Of a stretch of DNA of 64,000 nucleotides, positions 1-11,900 are shown one piece after another. Under the pieces are notes generated by a model. It saw only the letters and a program-made list of their open reading frames with translations, did not search any database and was not told the DNA's origin. The DNA comes from Otatea glauca (taxonomy: Eukaryota > Streptophyta > Magnoliopsida > Poales > Poaceae), in the NCBI GenBank assembly GCA_036346275.1, contig CM070730.1:46112918-46176917 (forward strand). Direction: 5' to 3'. Each line of letters opens with the position of its first letter. Within the stretch, counting starts at the first letter, position 1. A program made the translations under genes and the position numbers.

Positions 1-64
1 TTAATCATATCGGGAGGTTGGTTTGGTTAATTGTGTTGAATGTAATTTTCTGCGACAATTGCAG

Positions 65-3000
65 GTTATTACATTAACTGAAGAGCTTTTGGCAACTGCA
101 AATCAAAGTGAGAGTGCCCAGAATGATGTAGGTCTGTCACCACCAAATTATTCGGGCGGAGTGCAGTCAGAGGCAAGTTTTGTTCTTTATTACATGTCTT
201 CACATTTTTTGAAGGCAGCAATGTTGAACTTTTACTTTTGTTAGCTGTGTAGGACAGCATTATATGTCAACTATTCCACATACTAGCAGAATATGTGAAA
301 GATTTACATTTGGATTTCTCATATAGAAATTACAAGAGCACTTATGATCAATGTTCTAAATAACGGTAAACGTTAACGAACAATCACCCCACCTTTTGGT
401 GTTTATACGGTAAGCGGCCTTGCAAACAGTTTTAATATTTAAAATTTAGAGCCATATATACATGTATTTGCAGTAACAAACTAAGCATCTAATTAATCTT
501 CTTTCATGCATACATAATAGAACTACCAGGCTATCAACAATTGTCCACAACGGTGACATGAAGAAAAGAGGACATGATTTGAATGTAATTAAAGAACCAT
601 AATTGAATGAATGAATAGCTCAAATGGCAATGAAAAGCAAAGCTAGCATTCATCTCATGCATGTTATAATGTTCTATGTCATATGGCAATCTTGCAACTT
701 TATCCAAATAAATGGCCCGATAAAATGGGCTTGTTAAACGTTAACGGTTGTTAAACCGAATAAATGGCCCGATAAAACGGGCAAACCTTGAAATGTCCAT
801 AAACGTAACGGGCAGGGGATTTTACCATTTGAATGGCCGTTTACAAGGCCTTTAGAACATTGCTTGTGATCTCCTGAAGTGTATCATTGTACTAACATAT
901 TTCATGTGGTGTTAGGCGTTGGATGACCTCTCACAATCCCATGAGAAGTTTGCAGTTGGGACTAAAGTGCAATCTGTGTGGAGTGAAGATGGCGAGTGGT
1001 AAGTTTCTTTTGATGCAACTATGTCTGGTTTCAAGTATACATTCTTTCTTACGCTTTTTATATATATTTCCTTTACAATGTGTTTGATTAGCTGATTTGT
1101 TAGGTACAACGCAACAATTGAAGCTTTGACACCAAACGGTTATTATGTAAGCTATGAGGGCTGGGGGAACAAGGAAGAAGTATGCTCATTTTCTGTCATA
1201 TGGCTGAAAGCTACTTCTTTACAACTATTCCCTATCTTTGACAGCTGCACTATAAAAAATGCAAACATATTCATATAGTAATGTGATTGGGCTGCAAATT
1301 TGCATATTCATGATTATCACACACACGCACACATAGAGAAGATTTCAAATGTGTGAATTCAAGCCAAATTCGGGTATATTTTTTGAAAGTTTCAGTTCTA
1401 GGGTATATACCCATCTATAACAATTCAAATGAAATGCATACCTTTGAAAAAATATACTCAAATTCGAAGATCTTGAATGAATATCAGGACAAACCTACAA
1501 TCAAACTACCATAAACAAGGCAACTCTAGTTTGAATTTCAGTTCAAACAAGTTTGAACTAGTTAGTAAACTTGTTAAACTCGACATCCAAAAATTTCAAA
1601 CTTTTTCGGATGTGATACAGAGGAGAAATACCCGTTTTAGATACCATGGCATCACAGTTAATTATACTATATATATATTATTCTGTAGCAGTGTATAATA
1701 AGTGATTCTATGCTCCAGCCACTTCACCCTCGCCCTGACCTAGTCCGTCACTCCATCGAGTGCACCGAGCCCCCACGGCCCGCCTATCCCCATCCACTCG
1801 CGCCATACCCCTGTCCGACCGGGTCAAACCCAACATATACAGGCCACGAACCCATGATTGCCGCCGACGCTAACGTCACATGGCCAGTATGCGTGTCCAG
1901 AAATTCGGGAGTAAACTCTAATGACACATGTAGTAAATTCGGGATTGCAGTAAAAGCTTTTTCTAATGGCAGCAAATTAGAATGTATTTGGACGTAAATA
2001 TGGTACCCATTTTTACTGCTGCCATCGCACAACAGTTTGAGGGGAAAATGGTATATATTTCTTTAAACTAGGTGTGGCACTATAACGACGTGTCTAGTAA
2101 ATTTGTGGGTTTAGTGAAAGCAGCTTTATCTAGCAGTAATTTTTTTTGTATCTAGACGTAATTGTGACATCCATTATTCGAATGAAGTGCGTAGGTGTGA
2201 CAGTAAACCCTAATGATGTCTCCAGTAAATTAGTGAGACATGAAAAGCAGCTTCACTGACCATAAAATGAGATGTCCCTATCAGTAATCAGTAATGACGA
2301 GTCCAGTAAATCCATGAGAACGGTAAAAGCAGCTTCATCTTGCAGTAAATTGTTATGCATTTGGATGTAAATGTGACATCTATTTTCTCGTATGATGGGG
2401 GTGAGTGACATTAATACCTAAAAACGCATCCAGTAAATTAGTGAGTACATTAAAAGCAGCTTCATCTTACTGTAAATTGAAGTGTCACTGGACATAAAAC
2501 TGATATCCTATTTTACTGCCAGATGTAGCAAACGCACGGTTTCCAGTGCGTGATGCCTAGGATCAAGTGCAGGTGGGTCATGGTTGGGCATGCGGTTGGA
2601 TCCCGCAGTTTCATATTCGCCGTAAAATAGAATCTACTTGGATGTAACCGGGAAATCACATGGCCACCATGCGCCACGGATACATATGGTAGTAAACTTT
2701 GACAACGCGTCCAGTAAATTCTTCATCACTCTAGTATAAGCAGTTTCATCAGGCTGTAAAGTGGAATGGATTTGGTTGTAATTTTTGTTACAACTTTACT
2801 AGCGCCGCCACACTGCCAACATGCGACACGGCTAGGTGTGGTGTGGTAGTAAACGTGGTTTCGTCTGGCCGTAAATTTGTTTGTATCTAGACGTAATTTG
2901 TTTTCCATTTTTACCGCCGCCGTCACACAAGAGACGACAGAGGTGCGGTGGTGTCAAAACCGCACGCGATGGACGAAGGTGATCAATTACCGCCGATCGG

Positions 3001-5527
3001 TGGGCTACCATGCCATTTTACCGTTGATTTTACTGATTGGTCGACGGCCTCGCCGCGGTTTTATTGGTGGTTCTATGCAGTGTCGCGGCGCGGCGCCAGG
3101 GTGAAAGATGTGGGGCAGGGGGTGGTGGAAGACCCAAGGGAGGATGCGGTTTTACTGGCGGTTGCGCGGCAGTAGGTGTGTACACACACATGTGATTGAG
3201 TTGCCACCAATGCATCAAGGGGCTCTTTGGTTTGTGACCCAAGTTAGCCAAACCAAAATTTTGGTAATACCAAAATCAAGGCATGACCAAAACCTTGGTA
3301 AAGTATAGATGTTTGGATTGTAACCATTCCAATAGCCAAAAAGATTGCCAAATTTTTTCTTATTATGAGTATGGCACGTGGGCCCCATATGGCATCTAAT
3401 TTTTTTGCACCAAAGTATAGCAAATATGTGTCTTTTTTTGTTGATTAAATCGTAAGGAATACAACGGTTCAAACGATCACAAATCGGATACATGATTTAT
3501 GAGATATAGTTGTTTAAAGCTTACTTATCAAACAAAGGTTGTATTCAATGCACCCAGTCATGTTTGACCACATCATCAAAGGAGGGTCAGCGGCCTTGCC
3601 AAAATTTTGGCCACCATTTTGCTCACCCACGAAATGGCCAAAGTTTGGGTGCTGATTGTATTGGCGTTACCAAAATAACGAGGGCAGCGCCAAAGTTTAG
3701 TAAGAATCGAAATGGCTGCCAAAATGTTAGGGTAATACCAAATTTTGGTATCACTAACGAGGGCTTTGATCCAAACAGCCCCCAAATATGCTTTCCATCT
3801 GCAGGCTTTTCCTGCTGCTAAACGTTTTTCTAATGACAAATAATTGCGTTCTGTTTTATTTTCCCTTTGTAAAACTTCTTCCTGTTCAGGATCCGTTTAG
3901 TTGCCCTAAAAAGAATTCATATTTATATATGCATTTTCTTGACTTTTAATAGCCATTGTCCCATTGCATTATTGCTAGCTTCTGTATCTTTTCTTACGAG
4001 CCAAATTGCCACTCATAATTTCCTTACTCCAATTTGGAATGTGAATTTGTACTGTAATGAGTAGAACAATGGCTTCGATTTATATACCAATCCTTTCAGT
4101 CGTGGAAAGTGGAAACCGAACTGCCTTTTACTTATTTCCTGTATGTTGTGCGCTGTTAATTTTGCTGCCTTATATAGGTGGACCCTGCTAATGTCAGGCC
4201 AATTGAGGAGGAAACTGCTGATGCTTTGCGACAAGCTGAAAAGGAAGCTGAAGCTACCAAAATGGCAATAAAAAGGAAAATTGATCAAGCAGCAACATCT
4301 GACTTTCAGATGCGTACCTTACCCACCAAACTTCGTATCGACCCAAATGATCCTGAAGATGTGGTAAGTGAATTAATCTTTTCTTCAATATATTTACAAC
4401 TGCAAGTTAAGTTGAATATCTCCACTAATGTGCTACCATTCAGCATGTTTTCTTCCAGCTATGATGGAAATACATACTTTTTTTGCCTTTACTGGAACAA
4501 AGTAAACTGCTCCTCACTTTGAGGATTGGATGCTGATATTTGTTACAATTATTTATATTCATGTCCATGAAAGCCCCATGTATAGCTTATGACAAGTCTC
4601 ATGTAGTTTGATAGTTTCCATAATATGTCTTGTAGTGTTCACCTAATCACCTTGTCTCGTTTTAATGAGCGCTCTCTTTGTCATATGTTCTTTAGACCCT
4701 TACATTATAGGGTTAATTCCTTATATGCTATTGAAATTTCCAAAATCCCTGATTATGTGTCAATGGCATATGGGGTCTGGGTCCACATGTCAGTGACGCA
4801 ATGAGTGGCATGTAAGGGATGATGCAAACTTTTGATGGCAAATAAGGAATTGTCCCTACATTATACAAGCCTCAAGCATGTAACGGTAGTAAGTCATTCT
4901 TGTTTGTACTTTCAGATACATAATTCTTCTGATCATGCAATACATGGAAGTAGTGTGCCTTGTAAGCTACATCTGTGGGGTCATGTGTTCTGACTGACCT
5001 TTGCATCTGCAGAGAGCCGCGAAACGTAAGAAGATACATGCTTTCAAGTCAAAAGCCCGCTTTGAGCAACTAGAACTTGCACAAAATAAGCGGCAGAGTG
5101 CATGGCAGCAGTTTCAAACAACCAAAGGTAAAGCTAAAAAGGTACTATCTCTGTCCCCATCCGCTCTAACCTGGTTAGGGTACCCTTGTTCCAAATTACT
5201 CCAGAAGGCAGTGAAATCCGAAATCTCAAAACTATCCCCAGCAGAGCTTGCTAACCCTGATTTTTTGTCAGAGCAGTCTAGCGCTTTACTAGCTAGCCTA
5301 GAAATACTTCCTTTTGATTTAACAGAGCAGGCGCTTACACTAGCTCAATTTTTGTGGTTTGCTTTCAGGTGGGATTCTTGTCCGGTCGCAAAAAGGAGAG
5401 CATCTTCAAGTCACCGGATGATCACAGAGGTAAGGTGGGTGTCACCGGGAGCGGGAAAGGCCTGACAGAGTTCCAGAGGAGGGAGAAGCACCTGCATCTC
5501 AAGGACGGATCCGACGGCGAGGAATAA
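65..5527 (+). CDS. SPF30: SPF30/SMNDC1-like Tudor-domain splicing factor, 5' end outside window
   Basis: Six coding exons read in one frame: 65-172, 916-998, 1104-1179, 4178-4363, 5013-5141 and 5369-5527 (stop TAA at 5525-5527), 246 residues in all. The first starts behind a TGCAG acceptor, so the N-terminal exon(s), roughly the first 50 residues, lie outside the window. Exons 2-3 encode the Tudor fold: FAVGTKVQSVWSEDGEWYNA, then the aromatic-rich GYYVSYEGWGN. Exon 4 starts VDPANVRPIEEE and is a charged helix; exons 5-6 are Lys/Arg rich and end in an acidic DGSDGEE tail. Family knowledge: SPF30 (SMN-related splicing factor 30) is a nuclear protein whose Tudor domain binds symmetrically dimethylated Sm proteins and which helps tri-snRNP join the pre-spliceosome. 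No premature stop or frameshift is seen, so the gene looks functional. Exon 1 must end at 172 to keep frame, which makes the next intron GC-AG. Confidence 0.93.
173..915 (+). other. GC-AG intron of the SPF30 gene
   Basis: The intron starts GCAAGT at 173-178 after an exon ending in AG and stops at TTAG (912-915). Only this boundary joins the two conserved coding blocks in frame (VQSE then ALDDL). The GT four bases further on (177-178) leaves one extra base and gives an early stop. AG|GCAAGT is the standard strong consensus of GC-AG introns. The intron carries a hAT-type MITE at 349-862. Confidence 0.8.
349..862. mobile_element. hAT-like MITE in SPF30 intron
   Basis: A 514-bp element with perfect 12-bp inverted ends (CAATGTTCTAAA at 349-360, TTTAGAACATTG at 851-862). 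It is flanked by an 8-bp near-duplication, CTTATGAT (341-348) and CTTGTGAT (863-870), one mismatch. Internal sequence is rich in AACGGTAAACGTTAACG-type motifs and GGCCCGATAAA repeats. The 8-bp duplication size is that of hAT transposases. No coding capacity, so it is non-autonomous. Confidence 0.75.
1880..2920 (+). repeat. Degenerate ~100-bp tandem repeat array in intron
   Basis: About seven diverged units each combine, in order, a CCAGTAAATT-like start, an AAAGCAGCTTCATC core, a GCAGTAAATT-like middle and a TTTGGACGTAAAT-like end. Clear starts lie near 1930, 2096, 2220, 2299, 2427, 2708 and 2850. Spacing is irregular (about 80-280 bp), so units have been lost or interrupted. The sequence downstream (2900-3180) is GC rich and repeats CCGCCG and TTTTAC-type motifs; it may be the rest of the same unidentified element. 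No terminal inverted repeat or target duplication was found, so the class is unknown. Confidence 0.55.
3219..3782. mobile_element. Tourist-like MITE in SPF30 intron
   Basis: Inverted ends GGGGCTCTTTGG (3219-3230) and CCAAACAGCCCC (3771-3782) differ at one position and are flanked by a 3-bp direct repeat, CAA, on both sides. Internal sequence repeats CCAAAATTTTGGTAATACCAAA-like palindromic words. Size and 3-bp duplication fit PIF/Harbinger-derived MITEs, although CAA is not their preferred TWA target. No coding capacity. Confidence 0.6.
4364..5012 (+). other. SPF30 intron without recognisable element
   Basis: Bounded by GTAAGT (4364) and CTGCAG (ending 5012). The sequence is AT rich and I see no repeat or inserted element in it. 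The next, shorter intron (5142-5368, GTACTA to TTTCAG) is also plain. Confidence 0.8.
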
Positions 5528-7199
5528 ATCTAAACCGGTGTAGTATCACAAACGCTGCCATGTCCAGCACTTATTGCCGGACCGGACTGGCCCCGTTGGA
5601 GCTTGTACTCTGTACTTCGTATGTTTAACATGTCGAAGCTGGAAATTACATTACACAGAGCTATTGACGTTTGGTTCCTCTGATGTCTGGGCCGTGTGAT
5701 ATATTTTTGGTTTCCCTCGGCTTGTTCAGTTCCTGGACGCTCTCGAATTCGCCTGTTCCTTGATGAAACAGGATACCTGTCATTTTCTAATTAATCACTG
5801 TTGTAAAAAAGGTCCGGACAGACAGAAAAGGGCCTTATTTGGATTCTCCAATTTGGAAAATCACTTCAATTTCCTTCGTATGAACAGAAAAATACAATGA
5901 CTCAAAAATTTGAGTCATCTTTTCGCTGCCAGAATTTACATCCAAATTCCAAATTCATCAGGCTCTGTTTTTCACGTCCTTCGTTGGAGCTGATTGGTAA
6001 AAACTTTTAGCCGACATTTTGAGGTCGGAAAACACAGCACAAGTAACGGTCGTGTAACACCAGTGCAGAGCAAGTGTTGTGCATAACTGTCGTTGCCGTG
6101 TATGTCGAAGTGGACTCCTCTCGCTGTTGAAATGCTTCTTCTGAATGTTCATCATACTGGACTTCCTTGGAAGGTGGCTTAGAGAAACCAGGGCATCAAA
6201 TTTCCTCATCCCAACGAAATGGCAGCAGATTCCAACGTGTCGCCTTCCTGACGCAGATGAACAATCTTTTAAAATGATTTCCTGATGATGAATTTGGCAA
6301 TTTGTTCGGAGATTTCGTCCTCCCTGGAACTTCGCCGCTGCTGCTGAATTGTTTCTGATGATGCCATTGCTGCGAGTTTGTCAACTGCACAAATTTGGAA
6401 ATGAGAGAGTTTGGCATCCACTCTGCTTACTTCTCTTTATCTGCCTTTTGTTTTCTTCTGCTGGACTCTTCAAGTCTTCAGTGTGTTTCTCTGACATCTC
6501 GAAGACAGTAACTACTAATCAGCTGCAGCCTGTCTACTATTCTTTTTTCTCTCTTTTTAGACTAAAAACTTGCAGTTACGTTTACTAGTAATCAGAACTT
6601 GCTATTCGTGACCGGCACGATTACTAGCTGGCGACATTTATCTATAATCTATTAATTGGCACATGTGGCACACGTTGCTGCGATTAAGCTGTCAGCTCTC
6701 CCATAAATTGGTAAAACCTCTACTTGATGATGTTGTCAAGAGAAAAAAAGAACAAGATGTTTATTTTCTTGGCTAAATTGGTCACATGATCCCCTTGAAA
6801 GGTTGAGAAGTTGGCATGTCAATTCTAGGGATCGTGGAGATCAAGATGATATGCGGAAAAAGAGCAAAGAAACTGAACACCATGACCTGCGAAACTGCAA
6901 GCTCACGGGTTTCTGAAAGAAACGTCTTCAACATTTTGATTTAGCTTCTAAGACTGTGAGACCATGTGGTGGTTAACCCATGAATTTGTGATGAGAATTT
7001 GATATTTGTTAGGCTTGTGTCGATTTGTGTGAGTTTGTTTTGGACTTGGAAAACTGAATTTGCAATTTTGGACTGCTGTCGGTTTGATTGGCCTTGTGCT
7101 GGTAGACAAACCGGCCCAGTGAGCTTGAGCGATGCACTTAATTGGGAAGTGATACTGGTGTTGATTACATGTTGTATGCTATGTTGAACAATACTATAT
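5528..7199. other. 3' flank of the SPF30 gene, no gene seen
   Basis: The first ~150 bases are the likely 3' UTR; an AATAAA word overlaps the stop codon (5523-5528) and no other strong polyadenylation signal stands out. The remainder is AT-rich intergenic DNA with short open frames on both strands that lack family motifs. No transposon ends with paired target duplications were found. Confidence 0.5.
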
Positions 7200-7990
7200 G
7201 ATGTTTTGCTTGTCTGAGATGGTTGCAGGACTCGGAGTTAGGCTATGATGAGGCAGAGGAGATTGGGATTAGACTAGGAGAGCTGAGGTCCAGACGGTCA
7301 AGACGCCGTCGAAAGATGACTAAGACTGAGGAGTTGCTACAAGCCGAGATGATAAGTTGATGGATGAGATGCTAACTTAAACCTACTCAAGCGAAGGAGG
7401 ATCATTGGATCAAGATTCGCCGGTGGAGTAGAGGTTAAATTAGTGTTAAAGGGTTACTAGATCTTGAACTTAAGTGGTGCTTTGAGAAGCGTGTAAGTGT
7501 ATGGTTAAAAACCATTATGTTGTTGGGTTGCGAGTTAGCCCATGTATAAGTGAGGGAGTGAATCTCAACTATTGATGAGGTTTCTTGAGAGCCAATAAGA
7601 TCATCTAAGGGTAGAGGTTACTTCTAGTGTGCTATAAATAGAGAGGTGGAGGTATGCCTCTATGACAAGTCTTAGAGAAGTTTTTTTTTGCTTTCTTATA
7701 CTCATTTGAGCTTAGTCCACCATGAAGTATGGTTTTGTAACCATCCTTCTCTAAATAATGCAAGATTCAAGTTCATCTATGTCTTGCAATTTATTTTATT
7801 TTTTGTAGTTTTATTTATTTCTTTCATGCAACTTGAGCTTTGCTTCTCCTCCTTCTACTTGCTGTATTTTTATTGGATCAGGACGTGTAAGAGGTTGATG
7901 AATTAAACTAGAACATGTCTCGACTGATGCGGGTTGTTGGGTCCTGATCTTTCGATGAGAAGGATATCTACGATTTGTGGAGAAGACTCT
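7200..7990 (+). mobile_element. Possible decayed LTR or gene fragment
   Basis: A TATA box (CTATAAATAG, 7632-7641) about 130 bp into a stretch starting TGTTGTTGGG (near 7518) and followed by a T-rich leader resembles a plant LTR promoter. Upstream, after TTGCAG near 7229, a short open stretch (about 7230-7360) reads as a charged peptide with LGELRSRRSRRRRKMTKTEE, perhaps a lost exon. Neither the LTR ends nor a matching second copy are visible, so this is tentative. Confidence 0.3.
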
Positions 7991-8654
7991 CACAATCCGG
8001 CTACCAATTGTACAATATTGATACACCAAGTAATCGCTGAACCAACTCTGGGATTGTTATCGACCTAGCTAGAAGCTCGATTGACCTGATCACAATGATC
8101 AATTCAGCATGCAAACGAAGAACAAGCAAGAACAAGGTAAATAGCAATACGAAATTGCAAATATCAAGTATTGTCACAAAAGAGTTGAGGCCTACAATTA
8201 CAGTTGTTGGTCTAGTAGACTCAAGAACACACAACGAAGTTTCTCGGTGGAAAACTAATCTGAATAAGTCTACCTTACTATGACATAGTACCTAGATATT
8301 TATAGTGGTTACAAACAGACTCCTCTAAACTTATGGCTGAAGAGATCTGTTGCTATCTCGATAGGACTCTCAGACGTAAGATTTAAAAACTTTATCTAAG
8401 AAAACAAATCATAACAAAAACGGTAAACAAATCCTATTCGGTTGAAGAGATCTGCTATCATCCTAACAGACCTTTCAATGTAGGAAAACAAATCTCTATC
8501 CAAACTGGACGGCACTAGTCGCAGAATGATCGGTGTGGATTGCTGACTAGTCGGCACTAGTCACAGACTGGTCGGTGCAGATCGCGGCTGGTCAGCACTA
8601 GTCACAGACTAGTCGACGTGGGTAGCAGACTAGTCGGTTGATTGTTGCTTCTGG
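7991..8654 (-). mobile_element. Ty3/gypsy 3' LTR region, decayed
   Basis: Lies directly downstream (minus strand) of a gypsy pol C-terminal fragment, where a 3' LTR is expected. On the minus strand it has a TATA box (ACTATAAATA near 8295-8310) and an array of diverged CCGACTAGTC / GTGACTAGTGC words between 8510 and 8640. Exact ends and a target duplication could not be fixed. Downstream it abuts the possible plus-strand LTR at 7200-7990. Confidence 0.45.
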
Positions 8655-8939
8655 TCATAGATGAATAATTGCTGGTCGGGGTTGGTCTGGACTTGTTACG
8701 ATAGTAATATTGCTCCCCTCTCCTTGATTCTTGAGTAGAATAACATCACACAACTTAGGTAGTAATCCATCATCAATAGAAAAATTATGAACTCCTAGAA
8801 ACAAGCTCACCTGATAATTCAATTGTCGTGCACGTGCCCTCGCCATAGGTCTTTGTGTAACATCTTGTGGAGATGTGTTGTGTGTATCCAAGGAAGTGAT
8901 GTCCTCATCACCAACCCAACAAGATCCATTAGAACTCAT
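8655..8939 (-). pseudogene. Ty3/gypsy polyprotein C-terminus, fragment
   Basis: A 94-residue minus-strand open frame contains MARARARQLNYQVSLFL followed by a leucine-rich segment. The arginine-rich RARARQLNYQV word is typical of the tail after the integrase of grass Ty3/gypsy polyproteins. Protease, reverse transcriptase and integrase that should lie upstream (higher coordinates) are absent, so only the end of the element survives. Confidence 0.6.
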
Positions 8940-11900
8940 TCTTGCTCAAGTTGTGATTGCAACATCATGTTCTTAATAGTTTTGACGTAGCTTAGACTTT
9001 CTGCATGAAAGGTTGAGACCATAGAATTAGAGCTCTTTTATGGTACACTAAATTCAATGTGAACCGTTCATTCTTTTTGATCCAACAGATTAGATTAGTT
9101 AGAATTTATTTATACTTCCTCTGGTAGTAGAGTAGTAAAAATATGTTAACAAATCAACGGTTATATCTGATTTCTACTACCCACTATATACTACCGGTAT
9201 AATATACCGTAAAATTTCTCTAGAATTATCCTTGAAATTCCATTTGGAATCATAACCCTAAGGACTATATCTTGCTATGTTTCAAGTTTCATCAATTTTG
9301 GATAAGTAGATTTAGAGTTATAAATGCTTCTTGACGGTCAAGTTTGATATTTCTTTACATCCGAGTTGCTAAATTTTTTGTTCTATTCATCCTATTTTTG
9401 ATGTTCTCAAACATAGTGTTTGCTCCATAGCACTAGTGTTTTTGAGAAAATTCTTAACAGGAACATTTTAATTGGCTTTTATTCACCTCCTCTAGCCATC
9501 CGTTTTGTTCCTTCGGAATTCGGATACACTCTCAGATCACATATCAGTTGACAACCGCGAATTGCGATGCTGATAGCTAGATTGAATGACGTCGATGATA
9601 AACTTATTTTTCTTGCCATGCATATAAGAAAAGAATTAAGGATCAATAGAAGTTGCAATTTGAAGTGTTCAAGGCGCATTGTGCAAAAGAAATTCTTGTA
9701 AGCAATTGTTTTGGTTTATTTCTAATTCTAGCTAATTATCAAAGTTAACTGTCACTGCATGCAAACGGTGCAAGAAATTAAGACTAGCGCAATGCTTCCA
9801 CAAGCCGGCTATTACCTACCCTTTTTTAAGGTAAGGCTATTACCTACCCTTGAGATGTGACCCTCTTAATAACCTAGAAAATCAAGTTGAAACCTTCTCC
9901 TTTTCTTCTCATCTTACGCCACTGGTGCCCCCTTTTGCAGGCCGGCATTTAACAGGTGATTTTTCTCTCTCTTTTTTCTAGATTAATTGCTAGTGATCGT
10001 CTTATTCAAATTGCAATGTTAGTTTGGTAAAAGACTGATAATTTTCATGTATTTTTTGCTTGCAAAATTAATTACCTCTTATTATGCAGTAGTAATTTAT
10101 CCTGCTGCTTCTAGAGATGTATTAATTTACATTTTGTTTTTCTTTGATGGTAAGTTACACCAAGCTAGTCATGCAAGTATTTGAGAGACTTGTTGAATCT
10201 TAAGCATGGTACTGGCGGTTTGGTGCATATCATGTTTGTGTTTGTAGAGTTGGCACGAAGGAAACTTAACCATCACAGTACTTGCTAACTTCCCCTAGCT
10301 TTTTCATCATGCTGCTCCCATTCGTCAAATCCTGTGATATTCACATCAGAAAGGGAGGCATCGGCCATCAGGTTGATGAGTTGCTTGCTGAGAAATACAC
10401 ATGATGCGGATCTATTGAGCTTTTATTTCATCTATACCCTTTTATAATGCACCTAAGCATTCTTTTCTACGTCCACACCCCAAATAATGCACCCCACTAG
10501 AGATGATCCAACCTTCATGCACCCAGCGAAACGTTCCCAGAAACTTGCTTCCATCAAAATTAACCTCTCAGATCTTTCCTCAGCTTTACTCACCCACATC
10601 CGATGGCCATTGTTTAATGTGTCTAACTCATCCCTGTGGTCCACAACAGATCTCCCCTTACCTCCAGCATCATCTCAAGGAAAAGGAAACAAATATCTTG
10701 GAATTAAGAAAAAGGAAATAAACGTTCTAGAAAAGGAAAAGACTATATATTACGTGCTGGGAAAAGGAAACCGGAAGACAGGGCACTATACTAGTTTCAC
10801 TGGTGTAAAAAGGCATGATGATGCACTAGCTTTGAGAGCTGCTTCAAGAACTTGGCAAGCTTATTAGTTTGGTTTGGTGAAGCTTTATATCGAAATCTTG
10901 GGGAGTAGTTTGGTTTGATCAATTTACTGGTTGGTTAGCCGGTCGCGATGAACTGTTGCATGTGTGCACGGTCAGAAGATGCAGAAAAAGATGGGGTTGA
11001 GATGGATTGATAGGTTTCAGTTTGGTGAGGATTTTTCATACAAATACTACTTGACAGGTGCAGCTATCATGTGTGCAGGCATCGATCTACCCAGCTACTT
11101 AATTAGCTGACAAGTTGGGACAGAAACCATCCAGGGATCGACTTGGGTGCCACCTACCTACCCTACAAATAGTAAATATCATCTTAGTTCATATCTGAAA
11201 ACCAAATTGTTTACTTTTTATGAGGAAGTTATTAATTATCGTGAATTCTTTATTGTACAAGAATAAGTATTCAGACAAACATGAAGTTAATCTCAATGTA
11301 CTGAAACATAGTAGCTTATCTTCTGTAAATTAAAGATGCAGCGCTATCATTAATTTGTGCTGTAATATATTCAGATAGATCAAGGACAAAAAAAACTGCT
11401 TATTTAGCTTGTGGAGTATGGTAGTTTCTTTATTCAATTCTTGGAATGTCAATTCTGTGTTTTGTACTACTCCCTCTATGGCAAAATAGATGATATTTTA
11501 GGATTTTGTACTTCAATCAATGCACATGTACGAAAGATCGAATTACCCTATTTTATTAAGCTAATTATTGCTATTGGATAATACTATTATTCTAGTCCAT
11601 AGTATTAAATGATCTTGGAAATAGCCATAAGGAAAAAAAAGGGTGAAAAGTCATCTCGAAATAGTAGAATGACATGTGTTTAGGAACAAAATTTGAAGGC
11701 CAAAACGACGTGCACGGAGGTCATATGTGCTAATCCATGGATGCAATTTTTCAACCCAATTGAATTGCATAATTAAATGCGAGAGATGGTTTGCTTGCTA
11801 TTGCTGTAGGATTAATTGAGGCCGGCGAACAATTAAGCCATCCATGCAATTGCAAATAAATTTATTACGTCGCAACTCTACGCTACCTCTCCTCGTCACA

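Larger units (their letters stand above)
1180..4177 (+). other. Large (3.0 kb) repeat-filled SPF30 intron
   Basis: A GTATGC donor at 1180 and a TATATAG acceptor ending 4177 bound a GT-AG intron far longer than its neighbours. It holds AT-rich sequence (1180-1700), a degenerate repeat array (about 1880-2920), a GC-rich block (about 2900-3180) and a MITE (3219-3782). The short open frames here lack family signatures and are not credible genes. Confidence 0.8.

Noticed and set aside
4178..4522. Stand-alone plus-strand frame beginning at GTG 4178
   Set aside because: It is exon 4 of the SPF30 gene read through its GTAAGT donor into the intron, not a separate gene.
10453..10867. Possible LINE RNase H fragment (VNFDGSKFLG on the minus strand)
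   Set aside because: Only a handful of residues match the motif, frames break at once, and no endonuclease or RT lies nearby.
11471..11700. Second Stowaway MITE start (CTCCCTCTATGGC)
   Set aside because: No complementary end or TA flank was found within the normal size range, so only a truncated end may remain.
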